A DNA stretch of 64,000 bases from Arthrobacter sp. U41 (GTDB lineage: Bacteria > Actinomycetota > Actinomycetes > Actinomycetales > Micrococcaceae). The translations under genes were made by a program, and so were the position numbers. The stretch spans positions 183,289-247,288 of the forward strand of contig NZ_VEGI01000006.1 in NCBI RefSeq assembly GCF_007679325.1, read 5' to 3'. Numbering within the stretch: position 1 is the stretch's first letter; each line of letters begins with the position of its first letter. The notes below the pieces were generated by a model, which had not been told where the DNA came from, ran no database searches, and worked only from the letters and a program-made list of their open reading frames with translations. This document shows positions 33,881-42,900 of this stretch, piece by piece.

Positions 33881-36424
33881 GTGCGTATCCCCCTTTCCTG
33901 GCTGCGTGAATTCGCGCAGGTACCGGCCGGAGCAACGGCCGAAGACGTGATGGCCGAACTGGTCAAGGTCGGCTTTGAAGAAGAAGCCGTGCACCGCCCC
34001 ACGGACACCCTGCAGGGCCCTATCGTGGTGGGCCAGGTCCTGAGCGTCGTCAAGGAACCCCAGACCAACGGCAAAACCATCAACTGGTGCCAGGTCCGGG
34101 TGGTCCCCGAAGGGCAGCAGCAGTCGCTCACCGGCGACGGCATTGATCCCTCCGGCGTCCAGGGCATCATCTGCGGCGCCCACAACTTCGTCGAGGGCGA
34201 CAAGGTGGTGGTCACCCTTCCCGGCGCCGTGCTGCCCGGTAACTTCCACATTTCGGCGCGCAAGACTTACGGCCACCTGTCCGCCGGCATGATCGCCTCC
34301 GTGCGCGAGCTCGGGATCGGCGAGGACCACGACGGCATCCTGGTGCTCTCCCGGATCGGGCTGGACCCGGAAATCGGCGCCGACGCCATGGAGCTCCTGG
34401 GCCTCTACGATCAAGCCGCTGAAATCAATGTCACCCCGGACCGCGGCTACGCGTTCTCGATCCGCGGCGTGGCCCGTGAATACGCGCATGCCACCGGCAC
34501 GTCCTTCACCGACCCGGCGTCGAAAGTCCAGGCGCCGGTTGCCCTGGCCGGCGGCTACCCCGTCAAACTCAACGACGACGCTCCGATCTACGGCAAGCCC
34601 GGCTGCGACCGCTTCGTGGCCCGCACCGTCCGCGGCGTGGATGCCACCCGGCCCACACCCCTCTGGATGGTTTCACGCCTCCGGCTTGCCGGCATCCGCT
34701 CCATCTCGCTGCCGGTGGACATCTCCAACTACGTCATGCTCGAACTCGGGCAGCCCACGCACTGCTACGACCTGGACAAGTTGTCGGGCGACATCGTGGT
34801 CCGCCGTGCGGTGGCCGGTGAAAAGATCACCACGCTCGACGAAAAGGTCCGTGCGCTCGACGTCGAGGACCTGCTGATCACCGACGGCTCCGGCGCGATC
34901 GGCATCGCCGGCGTGATGGGCGGCGCCGCCACCGAGGTCAGCGATTCGACGTCGAACGTCCTTGTCGAGGCGGCCCACTTCGACGAGGTGTCCATCGGAC
35001 GCTCCCGCCGCCGCCACAAACTGCCGTCCGAAGCCTCCAAGCGCTTCGAACGCGGCGTGGACTGGCACATCGCTGGCACCGCCGCCCAGCGCGTCGTGGA
35101 CCTCCTGGTCGAACTCGCCGGCGGCACCGCCGAAGAGGCCGGGACCGACGTCGGGACTGCGCCGGACACCGTCACCGTCGAGCTGCCCGCGGCCTTCGCC
35201 TCGGAACGGATCGGCATCGACTTCACCGAGGAGCAGGTGGTCACCTCGCTCGAGGACCTCGGCGCCGTGGTGGTGAAGAACGACGGCGGCTACACCGTGA
35301 CCGCCCCGAGCTGGCGCAGCGACCTGGAAACCAAGGAGGACCTCTCCGAGGAGATCGCACGGCTGGTCGGCTACGACCAGATCCCCGCGAGCCTTCCCGT
35401 GGCGCCTCCGGGCCGCGGCCTGACCCGCACCCAGCAACAGCGCCGGCGACTCGTCCAGGCACTGGCGGATTCCGGCCTCACCGAGGTCCTGGCGTACCCG
35501 TTCGTCTCCAAGGCCGCCAACGACACGTTCGGCGTGTCCACGGAAGGAACGCCCCGCAAGGCGCTCAAGCTGGCCAACCCGATCAGCGAGGAGCAGGGCT
35601 ACCTGCGCACCTCGATGCTGCCGGGCCTGATCGAGGTCGCCAAGCGCAACCACTCACGCGGTTTCCGGGACCTGGCCCTGTTCGAGGCCGGCCTGGTGTT
35701 TCTGCCGGGCGACACGCTGGGCACCGCCTCCATTCCGCCGCTCGGCATCAAGCCCGGGGATGAGGTGCTGGACGGACTGTACGACGGCGTCCCGGACCAG
35801 CCGCTGTACGTCGCTGCGGTACTCACCGGACACGACTCGCCGGCCGCCGCGGGCCACACGCCCCGGCCGTGGGACTGGGCCGACGCGCTGGACATCGCCA
35901 GGACCGCCGGCGACGTGCTCGGCGTCGAGATTGTGGTCAGCCAGGGGCAGCACCAGGCCTTCCACCCGGGACGGGCCGCCAAGCTGGCGCTCCGCACCGG
36001 TGAGGTCCTGGGCTATGCCGGCGAGCTGCACCCAAAGTTGCTCGCCGCCCATGACATGCCCGCGCGTTCGGTGGCCCTCGAATTCAACGCGGACGCCCTC
36101 TTCGAGGCGGCGGCCGACGTGATCGTGGCCCGCCACATCTCGACCTACCCGGTGGCCACCCAGGACGTCGCCCTCGTGGTGTCGCAGGAGGTCCCGGCGG
36201 AAGAGGTGCTCACGGCCCTGCGCGAAGGCGCCGGCGAACTGCTCGAAGACGTCGCACTCTTCGATGTGTACGCGGGCAAGGGCATCGAGGACGGCAAGAA
36301 GTCGCTGGCCTTCAGCCTGCGCTTCCGGGCCGAGGACCGTACGCTGACCGCGGACGAGGCATCCGCTGCCCGCGAGGGCGCCGTGGCCGTGGCGCACGAG
36401 CGTTTCGGAGCAGTCCAACGCTAG
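33881..36424 (+). CDS. pheT: phenylalanine--tRNA ligase beta subunit
   Basis: The 847-residue beta subunit has an N-terminal tRNA-binding domain (about 40-160). It is followed by the B3/B4 editing domain (EAAHFDEVSIGRSRRRHKLPSEASKRFERG), the B5 domain and class-II-like core, and a C-terminal ferredoxin-fold anticodon-binding domain (STYPVATQDVALVVSQEV to the end). The GTG at 33881 starts MRIPLSWLREF, with GGAG eight bases upstream; longer open sequence in the same frame lies inside pheS and is not used. Confidence 0.97.
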   Translation: MRIPLSWLREFAQVPAGATAEDVMAELVKVGFEEEAVHRPTDTLQGPIVVGQVLSVVKEPQTNGKTINWCQVRVVPEGQQQSLTGDGIDPSGVQGIICGAHNFVEGDKVVVTLPGAVLPGNFHISARKTYGHLSAGMIASVRELGIGEDHDGILVLSRIGLDPEIGADAMELLGLYDQAAEINVTPDRGYAFSIRGVAREYAHATGTSFTDPASKVQAPVALAGGYPVKLNDDAPIYGKPGCDRFVARTVRGVDATRPTPLWMVSRLRLAGIRSISLPVDISNYVMLELGQPTHCYDLDKLSGDIVVRRAVAGEKITTLDEKVRALDVEDLLITDGSGAIGIAGVMGGAATEVSDSTSNVLVEAAHFDEVSIGRSRRRHKLPSEASKRFERGVDWHIAGTAAQRVVDLLVELAGGTAEEAGTDVGTAPDTVTVELPAAFASERIGIDFTEEQVVTSLEDLGAVVVKNDGGYTVTAPSWRSDLETKEDLSEEIARLVGYDQIPASLPVAPPGRGLTRTQQQRRRLVQALADSGLTEVLAYPFVSKAANDTFGVSTEGTPRKALKLANPISEEQGYLRTSMLPGLIEVAKRNHSRGFRDLALFEAGLVFLPGDTLGTASIPPLGIKPGDEVLDGLYDGVPDQPLYVAAVLTGHDSPAAAGHTPRPWDWADALDIARTAGDVLGVEIVVSQGQHQAFHPGRAAKLALRTGEVLGYAGELHPKLLAAHDMPARSVALEFNADALFEAAADVIVARHISTYPVATQDVALVVSQEVPAEEVLTALREGAGELLEDVALFDVYAGKGIEDGKKSLAFSLRFRAEDRTLTADEASAAREGAVAVAHERFGAVQR

Positions 36425-36504
36425 AGCACAGCGAGCACAGCGAGCGGGGGGAGCACGGCGGGGGCGGCGGAACCCTTACCGTATCCGGAATCACCGTCCG
36501 GTCC

Positions 36505-37164
36505 GTGCGTCTTGCCGACGCCGGACCGGACGGCGAGACCCACCTTGATCCCGCGGAGCAGGCACGCGCCGCAGGCATCACGGCTCCGGTGGCCCGGCGG
36601 GACTTCCTGGCCGGCAGGATCGCGCTGCGCGCCTTCGCCGCGGGTATCCTCGGCGTGCGCCCCGGGGAGCTCACGGCCGACTATTCGTGCCCGGACTGCG
36701 GCACGGGACCGGAGCTTGACCATGGCCGCCCCGGCTACCGGCTGCACGGCGCCCCCGCAGGCCTCATCCTGAGCCTGTCCCGCAGCCGTGGCTGGGCCCT
36801 GCTCGCGGCCGGCCGGGCCGGCGCCGCACGTGAGACCGGGACCGCCGGGATGACCATCGGGGTTGACCTGGAGCACAGCGCCGGGGTGATGTTCCCAGAG
36901 TTCGACGACGTCGCCCTCACCGCTGCGGAACGGCAACTGCTCGTTGCCCTGCCGCCGGAGAAAGCGATCCCTTGGCGGGCGTCCGCCTGGGCGCGCAAGG
37001 AGGCCCTGCTGAAAGCCCACGGCACCGGGCTGCGGATCGACCCGGCCTCGGTTGAGGCCTTCGCGGAGTCCGCTGACGGGACCGTCGTCCTCGACCTGGA
37101 CACGGTTGCCTTGGGCCTGCCCGCAGGGTTCGCCGCCGCGCTGGCAATCGTTGAAATGGCCTAG
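36505..37164 (+). CDS. 4'-phosphopantetheinyl transferase (Sfp-type)
   Basis: This enzyme transfers the phosphopantetheine arm from CoA to a carrier-protein serine. The 219-residue protein shows both family motifs: GVDLE (D121, E123) for Mg2+ and WARKEALLK (162-170). A short CPDC segment (62-65) precedes them. It starts at a GTG with no strong binding site, 80 bases after pheT. It faces the membrane NRPS gene cluster, whose carrier domain (S557) needs exactly this modification, so it is the likely activating enzyme. It may also serve other carrier proteins. Confidence 0.88.
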   Translation: MRLADAGPDGETHLDPAEQARAAGITAPVARRDFLAGRIALRAFAAGILGVRPGELTADYSCPDCGTGPELDHGRPGYRLHGAPAGLILSLSRSRGWALLAAGRAGAARETGTAGMTIGVDLEHSAGVMFPEFDDVALTAAERQLLVALPPEKAIPWRASAWARKEALLKAHGTGLRIDPASVEAFAESADGTVVLDLDTVALGLPAGFAAALAIVEMA

Positions 37165-37234
37165 CAGCCACGCAACCGGGCTGGAAGCCCCGTGGGCCCG
37201 CCGTCAGGACTGGTGCCCGCCGTCGCGACTCCTG

Positions 37235-38620
37235 CTAGCCGCCCGTCGGCATCGGCGGCAGGGCCTCCTGGTACAGCCACGGGTGCAGCAGGGACTCGGT
37301 ATCTAGGCCCGTCGCGTGGTCCGCGGTCAGGATGAACTGCTGTGTCGAGACGGAGCGGTGGCGGTTCTGGCTGGCCCACTCGTGCAGCAGGGAGAAAAAC
37401 GCCAGGTCACCGCAGCGCAGGCGGAGGGCATGCAGCGCCAGGGCGCCGCGCTTGTAGACCCGGTCATCGAACATCAGCTCCGGGCCGGGGTCGCCCACCA
37501 GCAGGTCCTGCTTGCTGGCGCCCAGCTTCCGCCAAGCGGCGGAGGCCCGGCGTGCCACCGTCATCACGCCGGCCTCCTCGGACCAGAGCCATTCCGCGTA
37601 GCAGGCAAAGCCCTCGTGCAGCCAGATGTCCTTCCACGAGGCCGCCGTCAGTGAGTTCCCGAACCACTGATGGGACAACTCATGCGCGATGAGCCGCTGC
37701 GACTCCCAGTCCTGCCCGAGATGGTTGGGGCCGAAGATCGACAGGCTCTGCGCCTCCAGCGGGATCTCCAGTTCATCTCCTGCCACCACCGCGGTGTACT
37801 CGGAAAAAGGGTACGGGCCGAAACAGTTGATGAAGGTCCGCATCATCTCCGGCTGCCTCGCCAGCCCGATGCGGGCCCTCTCCGCCAGCGCCGCCGGAAC
37901 CGCCGCGTACTGGGGCACCTGCACCGCAGGGCGGACCGGGTTGAGCGCCAGAAGTTCGTAACGGCCGATCTGGACCGTGGCGAGGTACGTGGACATCGGC
38001 TCCGACTGTTCGTACACCCACGTTTCGCGGCTGGACCGGGAGTTGTGCGAGACCAGGATCCCGTTGCACACGGCCCGGTAGTTGGCGTCCGTGGTCACGG
38101 AGATCCGGTAGCTGGCCTTGTCCTGCGGGTGGTCGTTGCACGGAAACCAGGAGGGTGCGCCGTTCGGCTGTCCCGCCACGAGCACACCGTCGGTGAGTTC
38201 CTCCCAGCCCACTTCGCCCCAGAGCCCGCGGCGGGGAGAAGGGTTGCCCTCGTAGCGGATATCTAGGGTGAAGTCCTCGCCCGGCAGCAGTGCGGCGTCG
38301 GGGACTATGACGAGCTGGTCGGCGCGCTGGCTGAACTTCCGCACCCTCCGCCCGCTCAGCTGGATCTTGGTGGCCCGGAGACCGGTCAGGTCCAGGACGA
38401 TGGCGGACGTGGGGCGTTCCGTCACGGCGTGCACCACCGCCCGGCCGTTCAGGCGGTTGCTGCTGAGCTTGTAGTCCAGTTCAAGCTCATAGCGCGTGAC
38501 ACGGTAGGCATCCGTGCCGTGGCCGGGCAGATACGGATCAGGGGATCCGGCCGCGTCGTCGGCGGGCAGACCGCTGCCGGTGCCGGGTGCGGCGGTGGAA
38601 CTTGGGGGACTGGAACTCAT
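37235..38620 (-). CDS. M1 family zinc metallopeptidase (probable aminopeptidase) next to membrane NRPS
   Basis: The 461-residue protein has the M1 zinc site H313-E-L-S-H317 followed by E336 in WLHEGFACYAEW. It is half the length of PepN and lacks its C-terminal helical domain. Where most M1 enzymes have GAMEN, it has GDELEIPLEAQ, so N-terminal amine recognition may differ. There is no signal peptide. It begins 42 bases after the membrane NRPS gene in the same direction. In Streptomyces, polylysine synthetase genes are paired with M1-like polylysine-degrading peptidases; by analogy this one may cleave the NRPS product. Confidence 0.88.
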   Translation of the reverse strand: MSSSPPSSTAAPGTGSGLPADDAAGSPDPYLPGHGTDAYRVTRYELELDYKLSSNRLNGRAVVHAVTERPTSAIVLDLTGLRATKIQLSGRRVRKFSQRADQLVIVPDAALLPGEDFTLDIRYEGNPSPRRGLWGEVGWEELTDGVLVAGQPNGAPSWFPCNDHPQDKASYRISVTTDANYRAVCNGILVSHNSRSSRETWVYEQSEPMSTYLATVQIGRYELLALNPVRPAVQVPQYAAVPAALAERARIGLARQPEMMRTFINCFGPYPFSEYTAVVAGDELEIPLEAQSLSIFGPNHLGQDWESQRLIAHELSHQWFGNSLTAASWKDIWLHEGFACYAEWLWSEEAGVMTVARRASAAWRKLGASKQDLLVGDPGPELMFDDRVYKRGALALHALRLRCGDLAFFSLLHEWASQNRHRSVSTQQFILTADHATGLDTESLLHPWLYQEALPPMPTGG

Positions 38621-38661
38621 CAACAGGCTTTCGGGATTGCAGGGTGCGGGCGGGGGCGTGG

Positions 38662-41600
38662 CTACTTCAGCTTGGCGGCGGGCACCGCGGGCCCGCTCCA
38701 GGGGCTCACCGGATTGCCCATCCAGTAGGTCGCGGCGGGTACTGTTTCACCCCGCATCACGAGGGACGCCGGGCCAACCGTGCCACCGTTGCCGATCCGG
38801 GCCTGCGGAAGGATAACTCCGTGCGGTCCCATCGTTGCCCCGTCATCGAGCGTAACAGTGTCGATGCTCATGACGCGGTCGTGGAAGAGATGGGTCTGGA
38901 CCACACAGCCGCGGTTGACCGTGGAGTTCCGGCCCAGGGTCACGAGGTCCGCTTCGGGCAGCCAGTAGCTTTCGCACCACGTGCCGGCGCCGATCTTGGC
39001 GCCGAGGGCACGGAGCCACCAGACAAGGGCCGGTGTGCCGGTTGCCGCGCGGGCGAACCATGGGGCGCTGACCATTTCGATGAAGGTGTCCACCACCTCG
39101 TTGCGCCAGATAAAGGAGCTCCACAGCGGATGTTCCCCGGGCCGGATGCGCCCCACCAGCAGCCATTTCGCCGCGACGGCGCTGCCCGCTGCCACGGCGC
39201 CGGCGAGCAGGATCACGACGCCGCCCAGGAGCGCCGCGATGCCGTAGTTGAAGACGGTTGCGAGCCAGTCGAAGGCGAGGAAAACTCCAGCGGCGACCGC
39301 GACCGTGGTCACCACGGGCACAAAGCGGCACAGCTCCCACAGGGCCCGGGCGATCTTGAGTTTCAGGGGCGGCTGGTACGTCCTGGTGTCGTCGGAGGCT
39401 ATGGCCGTGCGCCGGAGCCGGACTGGCGGGCTGCCGAGCCACGACGTCCCGGCCTTCGATTTCGCCGGGGTCGCCGACAGCACGGCCACAAGGGAATTCT
39501 TGGGCACGTTGCGGCCGGCCGCGGTCATGCCGGAGTTGCCCAGGAACGAGCGCTTGCCGATCTTGGCGGGCGCGATCCGCAACCAGCCGCCGTCGAGCTC
39601 GTAGGAGGCCACCATCGTGTCGTCGGCCAGGAAGGCTCCTTCGCCGACGGTGGTCATCTTGGGGATCAGCAGGACTGTTGAGGCCTCCACGTTCTTGCCG
39701 ATCCTGGCTCCGAGCAGGCGCAGCCATGCCGGCGTGAAGAGGCTGGCGTAAATGGGGAAGAGGAGGTCGCGGGCCAGGTCCAGGACCCGTTCGGTGGCCC
39801 AGACCTGCCAGCCGATCCTGCTGCGCACCCGGTAGTAGCCTTCGGCCAGTCCCACGCCCAGGAGACGGGTGGTCAGGAGTATCAGCACCAGGTTGGACAG
39901 GAACCAGACCAGGGCGGCCGGCGGGAGGGACAGCAGCAGCTGCGGCAGCGCGGCACCCAGCGATTCCTTGCCCCGGATGAAGCCGAAGACCACCAATGCC
40001 GCGGCGGCGGCGGAAACATAGGGGATCAGGGCCAGGATGGCTGACGCGGCGGCGAAGCCGGCGAACCAGAGCCGGCCTATCAGCGGGTGCGCCGGGGGAG
40101 TGTCCGGCCAGGAGTGTTTGGCCTTGCCCCGCCGCTCGGCCGGGGACCCGGCGACAAGTTGCCCGGACTTCACTTTGCCCAGCACAGCCGAGCCCGGCTC
40201 CACCTTGGCTCCGGCGCCGATCGTGGCGCCCGGCATCAGGGTACTGCGTGCCCCGACTGTGGCGCCGGGTCCGACGTGGATGGCACCGATGTGGACGATG
40301 TCGCCGTCGATCCACCAGCCGGACAGATCGACCTCCGGCTCCACATTGGAGCCGCTGCCGAGCGAAAGCAGGCCGGTGACGGGCGGCAGCGAGTGGAGCT
40401 GGACGTCGTTCCCGATTTTCGCCCCGAGTGCCCGGGCGTAATACGGCACCCACGGAGCACTGGCCAGGCTGATGGCACCGGCCAGGTCCTGGATCTGTTC
40501 CGCCAGCCACAGGCGCAGGTGCACGCGGCCGGACCGGGGGTATGTCCCCGGCACCACTTTGCGGAGCAGGAGGCGGGCGGCGGCGATGGAAATGAGCATC
40601 CGGCCGGCAGGACTGACGAACACCAGCCAGGAGGCGGCCACCCACCACCAGGACACTGTGGGCGCAGCCGTGAACCCGGCGAGGGAGGAGAGGACATTGT
40701 TCGCCGCCATCAGGTACGTCAGCCAGCGCATGCCCACGAGGATGTGCAGCGGAACGCCCATCAGGGTCTGGAAGACCTGCGACCTGCGGGCCGTGCGCCG
40801 GACCGTGCGTTCCGGGGCCGGGCCCGATCCGCCCTCGGGGAGCGACTGGCGGGCGGCGTCGATGAGGGCGCCCACCCGGGGGGTGGCGTAAATGTCGGCC
40901 ACCGTGATGGTGGGGTAGCGCACGCGCAGGGCGGAGACGAGCTGCGCGGCGGCCAGGGATCCGCCCCCGTAAGCGAAGAAGTCGGCATCGAGGCCGGACA
41001 CCCTGCTGCCCAGCACGGCACTCCACTGCTCCACAATCCAGGCGGCGTCGTCGGGCAGGTTCAGCGGCGCCGCTTCGGTGTCGGCGGCGCCGGCGCCTGC
41101 CAGGGGCCACGGCAGCGCGTGCCGGTCCACCTTCCCGCTGGTCTTGGTGGGCAGTGAATCGACCAGGGTCAGCATCGGAATCAGCGGTGCCGGCAGGCTC
41201 TCGCCGAGGAGCTCCCGCGCGGCGGCCAGATCGATGTCCTGGCCACCGGCCGGGGCCAGGTACCCGACGAGGATCTGGTTGCCGGCCGCCGTCGTCTGCA
41301 CCGCGGCCGCCGCCCCGGCCACATCCGGAAGCGACTGCAGGGCGGCGTCGATTTCGCCCAGCTCGATCCGGCGTCCGCCGAGCTTGACCTGTTCGTCGGC
41401 GCGGCCTTGGAAGATCAGACCCTCGGCTTCGTAGCGGACCAGATCACCCGAGCGGTACGCGCGCCGCCAGCCCAGGGACGGCATGGGAGCGTACTTCTCG
41501 GCGTCCTTCGCCGGGTCCAGGTACCTGGCCAGGCCGACGCCGCCGATGATCAGTTCGCCGATTTCGCCTTCCTCGACGGGCCGGGACTCAGCGTCCACGA

Positions 41601-42627
41601 CGGCGAGGTCCCAGCCGTCCAGCGGCAGGCCGATCCTGATCGGACCGGGTCCGCCCAGCGGCGCGGCGCACGCCACCACGGTGGCCTCGGTGGGCCCGTA
41701 GGTGTTCCAGACCTCGCGGCCTTCGACGGCGAGGCGATCAGCGAGTTCCGGCGGGCATGCCTCGCCGCCGAAGATCAGCAGGCGGACGCTCTCCAGGGAC
41801 TCCACCGGCCAGAGCGCGGCGAGTGTGGGCACCGTGGACACAACCGTGATGCCGTGGCTGATCAGCCACGGGCCAAGGTCCATGCCGGTCCGGACCAGGG
41901 CGCGGGGCGCCGGGACCAGGCACGCTCCGTGCCGCCAGGCCAGCCACATCTCCTCGCAGGAGGCGTCGAACGCGACCGACAGGCCTGCCAGGACCCGGTC
42001 CTGCGGGCCGATCGGATCTTTCTGCAGGAAGAGGCGGGCTTCGGCATCGACGAAGGCCGCCGCGGATCGGTGCTGCACCGCCACGCCTTTGGGTGTGCCG
42101 GTGGAACCCGAGGTGAAGATGACCCAGGCGTCGTCGTTCGGGCCGGGAAGCCTCGGCGCAGGGAACGGGCGGGGCGGCTGGCCCTCCGTCACAACCTCAC
42201 CGGTGCCGCGTAATATGCCGGCGGCGCGGGCCTCGCCGAACACCAGCCGGGCGCGCTCTTCAGGGTCGTCCGCGTCCACCGGGACGTACGCCGCCCCGAT
42301 CATCAGGATGGCGAGGATCGAGACATAGAGCAGGTTGGTGCCGGACGGAATCCTGACCCCGATCTTGTCCCCGGCGCCGAGTCCGGCCAGGTGCAGTTCC
42401 TTCGCCTTGGCCCGGACCGCGGCGATCAGTTGGGCGTAACTGAGCGATTCGTGGCCGTCATCCAGGGCGGAGGCATCCGGGAAGCGCGCGGCGGTGTCCC
42501 GCAGGATGTCCACCAGCGTCCGCTCCGGCGGTGCGGCCAGGGACCCCGGAAGCTGCGCCCGGAAGTCAGGGCCGACCGTGGCGAGGGCCTGCGGAGGGTC
42601 ACTGGGGTGCGCTTGCTGATCAGTCAC
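38662..42627 (-). CDS. Pls/PosA-family membrane-bound non-ribosomal peptide synthetase
   Basis: This 1321-residue protein has an adenylation domain (about 30-510), a carrier domain with phosphopantetheine serine S557 in YGGGSLAAAQL, and a C-terminal 700 residues. Adenylation motifs are FTSGSTGTPK 171-180, FDASCEEMW 220-228, NTYGPTEA 308-315, YRSGDL 391-396 and PTKTSGKVDR 493-502. The last part mixes about six membrane helices with three hexapeptide (left-handed beta-helix) acyltransferase-like blocks. This is the architecture of epsilon-poly-L-lysine synthetase and relatives, which join a basic amino acid through side-chain amide bonds. E225 in the pocket region fits a cationic substrate. Product identity is inference. 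Confidence 0.92.
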   Translation of the reverse strand: MTDQQAHPSDPPQALATVGPDFRAQLPGSLAAPPERTLVDILRDTAARFPDASALDDGHESLSYAQLIAAVRAKAKELHLAGLGAGDKIGVRIPSGTNLLYVSILAILMIGAAYVPVDADDPEERARLVFGEARAAGILRGTGEVVTEGQPPRPFPAPRLPGPNDDAWVIFTSGSTGTPKGVAVQHRSAAAFVDAEARLFLQKDPIGPQDRVLAGLSVAFDASCEEMWLAWRHGACLVPAPRALVRTGMDLGPWLISHGITVVSTVPTLAALWPVESLESVRLLIFGGEACPPELADRLAVEGREVWNTYGPTEATVVACAAPLGGPGPIRIGLPLDGWDLAVVDAESRPVEEGEIGELIIGGVGLARYLDPAKDAEKYAPMPSLGWRRAYRSGDLVRYEAEGLIFQGRADEQVKLGGRRIELGEIDAALQSLPDVAGAAAAVQTTAAGNQILVGYLAPAGGQDIDLAAARELLGESLPAPLIPMLTLVDSLPTKTSGKVDRHALPWPLAGAGAADTEAAPLNLPDDAAWIVEQWSAVLGSRVSGLDADFFAYGGGSLAAAQLVSALRVRYPTITVADIYATPRVGALIDAARQSLPEGGSGPAPERTVRRTARRSQVFQTLMGVPLHILVGMRWLTYLMAANNVLSSLAGFTAAPTVSWWWVAASWLVFVSPAGRMLISIAAARLLLRKVVPGTYPRSGRVHLRLWLAEQIQDLAGAISLASAPWVPYYARALGAKIGNDVQLHSLPPVTGLLSLGSGSNVEPEVDLSGWWIDGDIVHIGAIHVGPGATVGARSTLMPGATIGAGAKVEPGSAVLGKVKSGQLVAGSPAERRGKAKHSWPDTPPAHPLIGRLWFAGFAAASAILALIPYVSAAAAALVVFGFIRGKESLGAALPQLLLSLPPAALVWFLSNLVLILLTTRLLGVGLAEGYYRVRSRIGWQVWATERVLDLARDLLFPIYASLFTPAWLRLLGARIGKNVEASTVLLIPKMTTVGEGAFLADDTMVASYELDGGWLRIAPAKIGKRSFLGNSGMTAAGRNVPKNSLVAVLSATPAKSKAGTSWLGSPPVRLRRTAIASDDTRTYQPPLKLKIARALWELCRFVPVVTTVAVAAGVFLAFDWLATVFNYGIAALLGGVVILLAGAVAAGSAVAAKWLLVGRIRPGEHPLWSSFIWRNEVVDTFIEMVSAPWFARAATGTPALVWWLRALGAKIGAGTWCESYWLPEADLVTLGRNSTVNRGCVVQTHLFHDRVMSIDTVTLDDGATMGPHGVILPQARIGNGGTVGPASLVMRGETVPAATYWMGNPVSPWSGPAVPAAKLK

Positions 42628-42750
42628 TGGGGGATCGTCTCCGGCCTAGGTGAACGGAAGGTGTCCGGGTTCGCTTTATGTTAATACTCAGCTGTTGGTA
42701 CTGCTTCTAATATCCGCCACCGCCGGGGCATTGGCACGCTGATTCCCTGA

Positions 42751-42775
42751 TCTGTTCCGTGTCCCCCGGAACAGA
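42751..42775. other. 9-bp hairpin between quinone oxidoreductase and NRPS genes
   Basis: TCTGTTCCG (42751-42759) pairs perfectly with CGGAACAGA (42767-42775) around seven bases. It may be a terminator for the oxidoreductase gene read on the minus strand, or an operator for the NRPS operon. The gap 42628-42885 contains no gene. Confidence 0.5.
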
Positions 42776-42825
42776 GTCCTGGAACAGAGCCCTGAAACCA
42801 GCCCCGGAACCAGACCGAACCCGCG

Positions 42826-42900
42826 CTACGGAACCCTGCCCTACGGAACCCTGCCCTACGGAACCCTGCCCTACGGAACCCTGCCCTATGGAACCAGGAT
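42826..42900. repeat. 15-bp tandem repeat at 3' end of quinone oxidoreductase gene
   Basis: Four perfect units CTACGGAACCCTGCC (42826-42840, 42841-42855, 42856-42870, 42871-42885) are followed by a degenerate fifth (42886-42900) that contains the gene's own last codons and stop. On the minus strand each unit carries an in-frame TAG, so the array repeats the end of the gene without lengthening the protein. Degenerate GGAAC-containing copies extend back to about 42767. Confidence 0.9.

Noticed and set aside
38843..41110. Very long open frame antisense-like within the NRPS gene (755 codons) and similar long frames inside pheST, argC-argJ and dinG
   Set aside because: They are shadows in other frames of high-GC coding sequence: Arg/Pro/Gly-rich translations, no homology pattern, and fully inside well-supported genes.
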